Assembly: GCF_002234675.1 (NCBI RefSeq)
Contig: NC_019859.2
Location: 15,425,002 to 15,489,001 of the forward strand
Length of the DNA: 64,000 nt
Origin: Oryzias latipes
Lineage: Eukaryota; Chordata; Actinopteri; Beloniformes; Adrianichthyidae
Reading direction: 5' to 3'
Both the position numbers and the translations under genes were made by a program. This document shows, in pieces, positions 1 to 10,433 of this stretch (its first letter is position 1; the number at the start of each line of letters is the position of its first letter). The notes beneath the pieces are model-generated. The model worked only from the letters and a program-made list of their open reading frames with translations. It did no database searches and had not been told where the DNA came from.

Positions 1-1667
1 AGAGCACAACTGAAAAACCAAACTACAGCTCAGAATCCTCACAGATGGTGTCCATGTAAGGACTTGACAGATGTGGAATGTCGAAAATGTTCACCTTTTT
101 TGTCTTTAACAAAGCACAATTTCCCACGTCTACAATAGCAACTAGTTTAGGGGTAAGCTTAAAACAAGCAATAACAAGGAAAGATTTAAAAAAAATGTAT
201 AGTGTAAATAAATCCAGAAAGTACATAGTACATGAAAAATGATCCTAATAGTTATCTATCAGAGCACCACACTTGTCCATTCACAAAACATGTTCTGACT
301 TTTTCTAGATTTTAATTTCTTCTGATTCACACTATGGCATTTTTTTCAAAATGTATTTTGCTTCCATTACTTCCTTACGTCTCTTAACTTAGTTACAATT
401 CATTTATTCAAAATTCTAAGTTATATCACTTGAAATGGGAAATTATCCTTCAAGTAAAGAACAAATCACATAATTTCTTCCATAATATTATAATGTGATT
501 ATTGATTATGATGAATCCACAAGCACGTGTGGTTCCTGCAGTGTTCAAATGGATGAAAGCGAAACTTTCAAATTTTAATTTATTAGGCTCGTCTAGCAGA
601 CATCTTTTCCATATTTATTATTAGAGTTTAATGTCCCAACATGCTGGGTGTGATTGAGATTCAGAGAGGTCAGAGAAGCGTTTCCACAATGAACTTAACA
701 AACCACGTCTCTGTAAACACTAATGCTGTGTTTATATCGCCCTCGGCAACGCGTGTTCAAGCCATGAAAAGTCAAAGTAGAAGTGTGTAAATGCACATTT
801 TGGACTTCCATGTTCAAAACTCTCGAAAGTCAGTTTTGGGGCAAATTGTCCGGCTATTGAACACGCAACCGAGGTTAAACCAGTTGAACTTTGACCAATC
901 AGGGACTTGGATTTGGTAATGACGTATGGATGGCATTCCTTTTAATTTAATGTTTGAAATTGATCAAGGTGAAATTGATAGTTGTGGTTTGCGCCCAGTT
1001 GGAATATATATCACCAAATCTTTCATATTAGAGCTGTGAAACAAAAAGCCAGGAGCAAGATTTGCAACCACTTCAACATCTCGCACCCTGCCTCTTCCAT
1101 CTGTAGGTGGCAGACATGATCTAGTATCGGGTCGTGACAGAGTAGTGTGAACACCGTCAGCTGAAACGTGTTTAAGAATGAGCGTGTTCTTGAACATGCA
1201 TCACATGGCCAGTGTGATCGTAGCTCTACACTGTTGTTGACGAAGGTTATGTGACCAAAGCCAAAAGCAAGAAGTTGTCCACATTGAGAAAATAGCACAT
1301 CACAGATCATGCATTTTTTATATTTAATATTCCTTTACACCTTCACCACTCTCAGTCCTTAATCAAGTGTTCCAAATTAGCATAATGGAAAATATGTTTT
1401 TTCACATCTGATGCTTAGAACTAAACGTGTTCATAATTATAGCTTTCATAACCTCCAAATTTTCATCTTGGCAGTTCCAACCTCAGCATCATTTTACCAC
1501 ATTCACTGACTCTAAACATGTCCAAACTGTTGATCTCCAAAACATCTCAACTTCATCTTTTCAATAGTACAGTCAAAATTGAATATGGAATGTATGGTAC
1601 ATATGGCATATTACAAATACCTGTTAGAAAGATTTTATTGAGGGACCATGCAAATCTTAAGAACAGG
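1..1667. other. Intergenic, no gene seen
   Basis: AT-rich sequence with short random open frames on both strands. None has a plausible start, splice-site context or recognisable domain. I see no repeat that I can name here. Confidence 0.5.
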
Positions 1668-1800
1668 GCTTCCCGACACTCGTCCTGGAGATCTACCACC
1701 CTGACAGTTTTCCGGCTCTTTCTTGCTCGCTGCTTACCTTGATCCAGTGTGTTCAGTCAATCAAGAGGTAGAAAACACCCGAGTAAGCTTATCAGCAGCT
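1668..1800. repeat. Fragment of a dispersed teleost repeat
   Basis: The stretch around CACTCGTCCTGGAGATCTAC resembles the end of a short non-autonomous DNA element that I remember as widespread in fish genomes. Only one side is recognisable and no terminal repeat pair is seen. The assignment rests on memory of the family, not on a second copy in this window. Confidence 0.35.
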
Positions 1801-1974
1801 TTAATAACCTGTTCAGATTCAATATGAGACTGACCTGTACTGGATAGTATGTGCCAAAGGCACTGGGAGATCCTTTTAGCTTAGCTTTCACATGTCGTCA
1901 TGTTTTAATGTGATTTAATGGACTGTTTGTTTTTGTAGAATGATTCTGATTAATAGTTATACTAATATTTTTAC

Positions 1975-1977
1975 TAT

Positions 1978-2008
<31 letters not shown>

Positions 2009-2073
2009 TTCATGTAAAGCCCTTTGAGGTGTCTGTAGCAGGAAATGTGCTCTATAAATAAATTTGAATTTGA
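1975..2073 (+). repeat. (TTTA)n tract followed by retroelement-type tail
   Basis: About nine TTTA units run to position 2010. They are followed by a segment containing AAAGCCCTTTGAGGTG and ending in CTATAAATAAATTTGAATTT. The latter pattern is typical of the 3' tail of fish SINE/LINE copies. A related tail is present near 31160-31230. Confidence 0.5.
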
Positions 2074-3319
2074 AGTGTTTTCATAAAAAAGTCTTTGATG
2101 CTTCCATTACTCAATTCACTACACACTATATATCTCTACATTTCTACATCTATTTCTGCTAATGTATTCGGTTCTGTCACATGTTCTTTTTAAATAAAAA
2201 ACATGTTTTTGCAAATGAAAAGTTGAAGTCTAGTACTAGGGATAGAAAGGGTGTCTGTCTGAAACCTGCTTCCACAAAAAGGGAGAGTCTTGATGCATCA
2301 AAGCTTTTAAAGCACTCCTATCTCTTCTTGCAGGCCTCACAATTAAACATGATTCTTGGTCTCTAAGTGACGGTTGAGAGAGCACAATTTTACAAGCAGA
2401 TGCTATAACAGCAGTCAGGAGATTCCTGAGCCAGCTGCGTTCAAAATCAATTCTGTCATACTTAAAGTAAAAAGAGAGAGGGAATAATAAAATCATAATA
2501 AGGAGCTAAACGAAATTAGTCACAGCGACAATAAAATAATGCAAATGTTGAGTAGAGCGCTGCATTTTTTTAATCAACAATCTACAGTCTATGTCTTAAA
2601 ATATTGTGATTTTTATAGTATTGTCTGCAGTCTTGTATTTCATTTCCACTTTAGGCAGAGAAATGGGAAACACTCGGACAAACAGACCCAAGAAACCATC
2701 ATGGGATGCCTGGTTATGTGATAATTGCCTATTGTGTGCGATCAGTGTAAACTTTTGTGCACCTTTGTTCTAGTCTGAGCTGACACTCGTAGACAACTGT
2801 CAGCATGAGAAACTTAACCTATTTAATTAAAAAGTAAATCAATGTACGGAATCTTTTAAAGCCTTTACTTGAGGGATCAAATGGAAACAATCTATCTGCG
2901 TTGAGATGTAAATGTTAGTATTATAATGACACTGTTCTTTGCTGAAAGTTAAGTGTTAAGAGCCTGCAACCAGCAGGCAACTCTAAACCAGAGATTTTAA
3001 CCTTTTTGTGTATCCTGGGAACTTTATTCGTTATACAATGTGGGACTCTGTGCTGATGATTCTTTAAAAAGACATAAACCAAACATATGATGACTGACTA
3101 TTCAATGAAATCAATATTTGAATCCCTAAACAAACTTTCAAACTCAGACATGAACTCTTTTGTTTAAAGCTTTTCCTGTTTCCTGTTTTTTAGTGCGCCT
3201 GCGCCAATGTTGATGCAGTGACCTCACAAAGTTTTCTGCCACAACGGCTGAGAAGGCTCGACTGATTTAACTGAACCTTCCCTGAGTTCAAACTGACAGA
3301 AGTGAGACTTGTAGCCCAT
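2074..3319. other. Intergenic, nothing recognised
   Basis: No supported gene or repeat. Open frames are short and lack coding character. Confidence 0.45.
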
Positions 3320-3461
3320 TCATCCATATTCAGAACCAACTTTTTCCCTTTCTGGGTCACAGGGCTGCTGGAGCAAACCCAGCTACTATTGGATGAAGGT
3401 GAGCTACACCCTGAACAAGTCGCCAGTCTGTTACAGAGCCAATAAAATCACACTCACATGC

Positions 3462-3712
3462 ACACCTGGCACACAGGTTCGATTCCCGCCTTGCACGCCC
3501 ATGAGTCGAAGTGTCCTTGGGCAAGACACTGAACCCCACCTTGCCTCTGGTGGTAGGCGGGCGCCTGTGTTTGGCAGCGGAGCGACCACCAGTGTGTGAC
3601 TGTGTGTGTGAATGTGTGTGTGACTGGGTGAATGGGTCTGTGACTGTAAAGCGCTTTGTCCTTGTAGGAAGAAAGGCGCTATATAAGTATACGCCATTTA
3701 CCATTTACCATA
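3462..3712 (+). mobile_element. tRNA-derived SINE (V-SINE-like)
   Basis: A pol III B-box-like motif, GGTTCGATTCC, lies at 3476-3486. It is followed by the fish-SINE body motif GTCCTTGGGCAAGACACTGA, a TGTG-rich stretch, AAAGCGCT and CGCTATATAAGTA. The 3' tail is a short CCATTTA tandem repeat at 3698-3712. This is the usual order for a tRNA-derived SINE with a simple-repeat tail. The family name is tentative. The open frames across it on both strands are incidental. Confidence 0.75.
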
Positions 3713-3751
3713 TTACAAACACCAAATAACCTATGAGGCATGTTTTTGGAC

Positions 3752-4299
3752 TAGGGCTGTGAAGATTCATTAACTTAATTGATGAATCAATTATCGATTC
3801 TGGAAAATACCATTTGGTTTGAGGTTTATTTCACTATAACGTAAAAAAGGACAAAATGCATTAGAGCGGACAACACACATGTGATGGCAGCAAAACAGGA
3901 TGAAGCCATCATTCCAGTCCAATTTAGGGAAACACTTTGAATTTAGCAAAGAGGCGTGACAATACAGTGTGGTAGAATGTTCTAATAATGTTCCCTTTGG
4001 ATTATTGGAGGTGGAAAAACTACAGTGGGCTGAACTTTATGAAACTAAAATGTGAATGGATTTGCCAGTTACTCTTGCTTACTTGTTTGTTTCTTCACAT
4101 AATTTACTCTTGATTATCTTGCAAGAAAAATGCAAGGAATCTGGAAAACTTCAGCAGCACTGTTGAGTGCCAGGTATTTATTTATCTCTGAGTCACAATG
4201 GTTGGATTTTTGGCTAAAGATGTCCTGGACCGATTTTAGGTCAGTGATTGGGAATCAATGATAAGAATCAAATCGTTAAAATGAATGGTTACATCCCTA
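3752..4299. mobile_element. hAT-like MITE with 8-bp target duplication
   Basis: The element begins TAGGGCTGTGAAGATTCATT and ends TTACATCCCTA, giving imperfect terminal inverted repeats. It is bounded by the direct repeat TTTTGGAC at 3744-3751 and 4300-4307. Eight-base duplications and CAGGG/TAGGG-type ends are characteristic of the hAT superfamily. No transposase frame is left. A diverged relative occupies 30276-31448. It sits inside the older repeat described for 3320-4410. Confidence 0.75.
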
Positions 4300-4410
4300 T
4301 TTTGGACTTAGAGAGGAAGCCCGGAGAAACTCCACACAGAAAAGTCCCAGCCGGGATTTGATCCAGGGCCTTCACACTAACCGCTAAGGTCCCACGCAGC
4401 CCAGACTGCA

Positions 4411-4859
4411 ACATGCTTTGCTGCAACATGTCAAACACCCTCATCAAGTTTTTAAGGTATGCACTTTAATTATCAAATGCTCTAGAGTGAGCAGTACTCC
4501 ACCAGCTCTGCTAAGTAGCTGTCAGGGAACCCCTGGTAGGGAATCGTTGCTTCCGTCGGCTGCAACTTTAGCATTCAGCTGCCCATTTGCATAATGAGAA
4601 TTATTCTAGATTTTAAATGTCATTAAAACTTAATTTCTCTAGTGCCAAAATTAATGCATGAACTTTAGTGAAGTGGGTCTACCAGTGGATCAGTGGAAGT
4701 CCACTGACTCATGGTGACAAACATCTGCCTCAGTTGTTTGGCTGTTTGTTTTAGTGGATGCTTTCGGAGCAAACCAAACAACTGAACACATCAGACCATC
4801 AACCAGTGTGACAATGCAAAGCATGCAAAGTTAGACAGTGTGCATACTCTAAGGAGAGC
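4411..4859. other. Intergenic, nothing recognised
   Basis: Moderately AT-rich sequence with no supported gene or repeat. Confidence 0.4.
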
Positions 4860-5580
4860 ATCCTCATCATCCTGAACGTGCCTGCAGGTCCTCCTCCGAC
4901 ACTTGCAGGCCAGGCGGACCGGCTGAGCTTCTCCGGTGAGCTGCGGACAGCCAACACCTCAGCGCTGACAGCCATCAGTCCTCACATCTGCACTGCACAT
5001 GGATGGGCGCGCGGCGTTCTCATCATGTGGGTGTGGACGGGCTGCATCTCCGTCCTGACATTCGGGGACCAACGCTAACGCAGCGACAACGAAAAACGCA
5101 CCGGACCAGCCCGGGGGGTTCGCGCGGACGCAGCTGAGCCCTCCCGTGACAAGACACGAGCGGCAAACCGGGCATGCCCGCCACCCCACCCCATCCCCGG
5201 TTTCTCCCCTGTTTTCACAGTGGCTCCGTGGCTGGACCGGACTCCCGACGTCGCGCATGAATTGAAACCGCAGCAGAACTGGCGTCACGTTAGTGAGCTG
5301 CGGGCATGATGCACGGACGACCGGCCACGCACACGCCGCTGCAGAGGAGGGGGTTATCCAAAGACTGCGAAAGAAAAAGGTGCGTTTTTTACTCACCTAG
5401 CAATCTTCTCCCCATTTTTTTTTTTATTTTTTCGCCAATCAAGGACCCGCTTGTGCCGTCAGTGACGTCACGCAGCCCCTTTCTGCAGCAGAGAGCGGGC
5501 CCGCAGTGGAGGACCAGACCGGAGCAGGGAGGAGAGACAGGGCGGAAGGAGGAGAGAAGAGGATGATGGACAGAAGACGC
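4860..5580. promoter_or_regulatory. CpG-rich promoter-like block with a palindromic CRE
   Basis: The base composition changes sharply to GC-rich with many CpG dinucleotides, against an AT-rich background on both sides. A perfect cAMP response element, TGACGTCA, lies at 5463-5470. The plus strand has an ATG at 5306 with an open frame running to a donor-like AAAG|GTGCGT near 5381. The minus strand has a donor-like CTAG|GTGAGT near 5397. Either could be the first exon of a gene whose other exons I cannot find here. Direction and gene identity are not resolved. Confidence 0.5.
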
Positions 5581-5989
5581 AGGTTCGCTTCTGAAATAAA
5601 TTTAGAAAAAAGAAAATATCCATTCACATTGAAGCACAGAGAATGGCTGAGTAAACCCATGAAAGTTGTAAAAGGTGACACCAAACAACCAGAAATGGAG
5701 ACAAAAAAATACAAGAGTGATTCTATAATTAGGGGTTTAAGTCATATCCATATTTATCAGTTTGATCAACTACTGACTTCAGCCAATGAATGAAGATTCA
5801 GACGTCTGATTTATTTTCACAAAAACAGTAATAAGAAATATTATCAGATGCTTACTTCCCAAAATAAATAAAAGCCTGTGAAAAGAAAGTAAATCTTCTG
5901 TGTCCCTTGATATGATCATGTCAAAAACTCAGCTTGGCATGACAATAATCTCCTACATCATGTTTTCCTTTTTTCTAACTGTGTGTGTG

Positions 5990-6240
5990 GGGGTACTTTT
6001 TTGAAAAGAATCTTACCACATTGGCAGATTAAAAAAATAAATTAAAAAAATAAGCAAGATCTGCCAATGGTGTAAGAAAAAAGGAATTCTTATGTTTTAA
6101 GAAAACAATTCTAGTCACAAAGCAATGTTTTCTCAAAGTAAAATTATTTAGGTATTAAAAAACTTTCTTGATAAGAAAGTTTTTCTTGCAAGACAAGTTT
6201 TCTTAAAATAATGGTATTTTTTTAGTGCCTTTAGATCCAG
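5990..6240. repeat. AT-rich element with local inverted repeat
   Basis: CTTACCACATTGGCAGAT at 6012-6029 is nearly matched in reverse by ATCTGCCAATGGTGTAAG at 6059-6076, about 30 bases apart. The flanking AAGAAAAC and TTTTCTT motifs resemble a known class of fish foldback MITE. The outer limits are uncertain. Confidence 0.4.
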
Positions 6241-7817
6241 TTTTTGCAGTGAACACAATGTTATTGGCTAAATGAGGCCAAAGAAAGTTGGGTGAGATGG
6301 TAAATGAAATGTGTTTAAAGACAACATCAGGCTGTCTGATGACTTGGAGTCAGTATAGGGTGGCGAATATTGCTGCACAAACAACACAGAAAGCTGAGAG
6401 AGATGAAAATATCAGTGGACTTGCATGTAGGAGCTTAAGCACCACTTCCTGGTGGAAGAAAAGAGGTGCAACTGGAACTGTTCTCCTACTGTATATAGAA
6501 GGGAATACTTTTGTATCATTTAATCATGTATATAGCAAATAAAAAGCAACATTTAAGGGGATTTATTGTAAATTTAGTGTAGCCTTGTCCCTAAACATGA
6601 AGTAAGAAGGGTACACCTGTGACAGATTCCCTCTCTATCACAGGTATGCTCAAATAAAAAGTGATCAGGCTCATGATCAACTCCTAAACTGACCATCTAA
6701 CCTAATTATCCAGGTTTTGCAGATGAATGAACCTGAAACATGCAGAGGTGACCCATTAAGACAAGTGGAAAACATGCATACACAGAATTGCTTTTAAACT
6801 CCTTTCTCTGAAGTTATCTTTGTCGTAGGTTTACTGAAAACAGTAAAGGCATTGAAAGAATAGTGTCGTTCATCAATACTGCAGATGCAGCAAAGTTTAC
6901 AGTAAAAAGCAAAGATGATGCACAAAGGGTCTGTGAAGGTCTGTACTTAGTCATCTATCATGCTTTTGTTGGATTCTTTTCTTCAGAAAAAGGCAGATTA
7001 ACTTTATTTCAATGTGGGACTCAGAGAATGTTTTGCTGCTCATCTGAGTTGCTTCTTTAGTTCTAAATGCTGATGTAGAATTCAGGTTATTTCTGTGCTG
7101 ATTGCTTCAGACGCGTGCCAAAGTGTTGTAGATGTAAGCAGAGGCAATCCCTCAGGTGGGAGGCTGATGCGACCTTCCTGTGCTTTTCCATCATTTTGAA
7201 GCAATGTTTAGTTTCCCCAAAGTGCGGATCAGAGCATCCCTGGCTACACGGAATGGCATGAAACACATTTCTCTGCATCTCTCTGTGTTTTGTCCTTGGG
7301 GTGGACCAGTTTTTGTCTCAGTCTGTTGCTGGGTGACAGATGGCACAATGATTTATTTCAATGTTACCTTCCTTTTTACCTGTATTACCACCACAAAATC
7401 CACAAAACCGGTGAGGAGAAGACAAGAACAAGATCAACTCAGCCTGAAAAAAATCAAGCCAAAACCAAAACACATCTGTTATGTGGACATTCGTCTGAAC
7501 ATCAATTATTACCAGTTTCAAGGAAAACTTTACAGGCAAAAACCCAACCCAAGCAGTGTCCCCAGTGGTGAAACTGTATGAGTGAGGAAGAAGAAACAAA
7601 ATCCTGTCATCCTTCCCTGGAACTGAACTGCACCCACACAGTGGTTCAAGTTCCTAGATGACCCAGAAATCCCTTACCACATCAATGCAATGGACACATA
7701 CATTAGGTATAAACCCCAAAGACAATTGTTTACTGTTCTTGGATGGCTCTGTACACTGGAATTTATTTATTTCAAGCGATCAAAACAAAAAAATACTAAA
7801 GTTGACAAACAAAAGAC
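6241..7817. other. Intergenic, no gene seen
   Basis: Several open frames of 60-130 codons overlap on both strands around 7180-7600. None shows a domain or a coherent splice pattern, so they are taken as chance. Confidence 0.45.
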
Positions 7818-8667
7818 ATTGGCCACTTTATTAGGCACACCTGTCCAAGTGCTCGTTTACTCAAATTTCTTATCAGCCAATCACATGACAGCATCTTAAT
7901 GCATTTATATGTAGACATGGTCAAGACGACTTGCTGCAGTTCAAACCGAACATCAGAATAGAGAAGAAAGTTGATTGAAGTGACTTTGAATGTGGCATGG
8001 TTGTTGGTGCCAGACAAGTTGGTCTGAGTATTTGGGAAACTCCTGATCTACTCGGATTTTCACCCACAACCATCTCTAGGGTTAACAGAGAATTGTCCAA
8101 AAAAGAGAAAATATCAATTGAGGGGTAGTTCTGTGAGAAGAAATGCCTTGTTGATGCCAGAGGTCAGAGGAGAATGACTAGACTGATTCCAGATGATAGA
8201 AAGGAAACGGTAACTCAAATATGCACTGGTTACAACCGAGGTCTGCAGAAGAGCGTCTCTGAACGCACAACACGTCCAACCTCGAGGCAGATAGGCTACC
8301 AGAAGACCACATCGGGGGCCATTAAGAACAGGAAACTGAGGCTACAATTCACACAGACCCACCAAAACTGGACAATAGAAGATTGGAAAAACGTTGTCTG
8401 GTCTGATGAGTCTCCATTTCTGCTCCGACACGTCAGCAACATGAAAGTATGGATCCATCCTGCCTGTACGGTTCAGGCTGGAGGTGGTGGTGTAATGGTG
8501 TGGGGGATATTTTCTTGCATGAGACTATTATGTCAATATGGACCGAACTCTCCGAAGAATGTTTCCAGTACCTTGTTGAATCTATGCCACCGAGGATTAA
8601 GGCAGTTCTGAAGGAAAAAGGGGGTCAAACCCGTTACTAGCGAGGTCTACCTAAGAAAGTGAGTGTA
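7818..8667 (+). mobile_element. Tc1/mariner transposon, internally deleted
   Basis: The left end contains CACTTTATTAGGCACACCTG and the right end reads ACCTAAGAAAGTGAG, which is its diverged inverse. This is the terminal repeat of a Tc1-like family abundant in teleosts. Between them lies a broken transposase frame. Compared with the roughly 1.3 kb expected for a full element, the middle of the gene is missing. The junction falls just after the codons for a VMVWGI-type motif. Without that part the copy cannot be autonomous. Confidence 0.85.
8174..8611 (+). pseudogene. Tc1-type transposase remnant
   Basis: The frame encodes TIEDWKNVVWSDESPF, containing the first catalytic aspartate of the DDE/D triad (WSDES), followed by GGGGVMVWGIFS. 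Upstream residues resemble the DNA-binding half, including an SERTTRPTSRQ-type segment. The second and third catalytic acids fall in the deleted middle of the element. The frame then continues into the 3' end of the ancestral gene out of register. It is inactive by any reading. Confidence 0.8.
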
Positions 8668-10395
8668 TGTTAAAATGGAGAGCGTTCCTCTCACCTGGAG
8701 TGGGGTTTGAGATATTTCCAGTTTCTCCTGCACAATCCTGTTTTGGTATTTTTTCCACAACAACCTCTGGCCCATTCCCACACATGAACAATAAACCACT
8801 AATGACCGCCACCACCACTGAACCACATCAAGTGAGAGGACATTAGCCAGCCATTCTGATAACCCGTGGATAGTTTTCTATAACACATGCTTGCATGACA
8901 TAGTTATTTAACTTTTTGCCACACCTCTGAAGCAGCAGCTAGAACTGAAGGAGCACGAACAGCAAAACGTCCTCCAGATCAACCTTTGAAAGACCATTTG
9001 TCCTGAAGAACAGCCTCCTGCTACAGAGTAAATGACTGACAAATTAAGTGAAAATGGAGAAAATGACTAAAAAACTTTGCCAAATGACAGAGAAGTACAG
9101 AACTAGACGATGTTTGTTTATTGAAGGAGAACATTATAAAAAACAAAGTTTTAAAGCTGAAAAAGCATCAGTGGGACCAACGAATGCTTCTTTTAACAAA
9201 ACTCTTTGATTGAAGTTTGATATGTGGCAAAAATTTGTTACAATTATGCCTTTTTTCATGGTAAATGTAGGAAAATGTAGTGCTTGTAAGGTCTTTCACA
9301 GCCAAAGCTCTAATGTATGTGCTGTCATCAGGCCATGCTGTCGCTTTACTGTGATTCACAGCAGTGGCTGACACCATCAAGCTTCATATTTCTTGTCATT
9401 ATTTAAGAGGGGGAAAAAAAAGTTCAACTCTAAACCTGTTACATCAATCTCTTACCCTCTTTACGCCCTCTACATGCCTCGCTCATCCAGTCATGACAAG
9501 AAAAGACTGACACACAAAAGCTTAAAAATTCTCTCCCTCCGGAGATTTTGATCGGATGAATATGAAGCTGGGCCGAGTTCTCGTTCTCACGTCAAAAATC
9601 CTGGCAAATTTAGACTGAACACCTTTATCCATCCCCCCTTATTCATATGTATGAGAAGTGACTGACAAACTCATTGTTGGGTAATTACAGTGTGGTGAAC
9701 CTTCATTGTTTTTAGATTGGTGGAGACTGAGACGTGCTGTGCTTTGGCTTGCTGCACTAATGCAAACCTCTTCCATGTAGATATTATTAGTTACTGTTCG
9801 CTTAGCAACCACAGCACAAGTCTGACATTTTTTGCAAGATAAAAATGGTTTTTCCTGGAGTTATTTTATTTTGGCTGTGAGAATGCTGAGAAAAATATAA
9901 ACATAAGGAAAACTGATTGAGCGTTTATCTGCTCCCCATCGATTCGAATACAGTTTATTCAAAGCAAATGCCTGCATTCTTGATTCCTTTAATGGAAGAT
10001 TCATCAGTCTGAAGTGGTTCCAATCGTTGACTGTCTCATTTTATCTTTAAAACAGCTTTCTTTCTGTCTGGCCTCTTTTCATCCACCGGAGGTCTTCAGT
10101 CCCTGGATTTCCATCTCACCTCTCAACTCACCTACTTTATGCTCCTAAATTCAAAAAAAGAAAACCTGCATGTACTTACCTGATCACACTGCACTTAAAT
10201 GTCAGTTTTTCTGTCATGTAGTCTAGCATTTTTCTGTCAAACTCTCATGTTACCTTTTGATTCCCTGTTCATTTGTTCCATCATAGCCTGTCAACGCTGC
10301 CTGATTAGCTTTCTCCCTAATCAGATTTTAATTAGCAGGCATTTCTGGCTACCAATCCACACTGTCAATGTGTTTTATTACACCTATATTTATAT

Positions 10396-10433
<38 letters not shown>

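Larger units (their letters stand above)
3320..4410 (+). repeat. Interrupted dispersed teleost repeat (outer layer of a nest)
   Basis: The left part (about 3320-3460) carries GGGCTGCTGGAGCAAACCCA and GTCGCCAGTCTGTTACAGAG. The right part (about 3716-3751 and 4300-4405) carries GCATGTTTTTGGAC, ACTCCACACAGAAAAGTCCC and GCCGGGATTTGATCC. These belong together in a common fish repeat that I recognise from memory. In this copy the sequence is split by a SINE and by a hAT-like element. A partial second copy of the left part lies at 35905-36040. Confidence 0.6.

Noticed and set aside
3357..3704. Open frames of 68-115 codons on both strands
   Set aside because: They lie across a SINE and the host repeat, and the peptides are repeat-derived (HSHTHSHT-type).
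7180..7599. Overlapping frames of 93-133 codons on both strands
   Set aside because: No domain, no splice context, and comparable lengths in several frames, as expected by chance.
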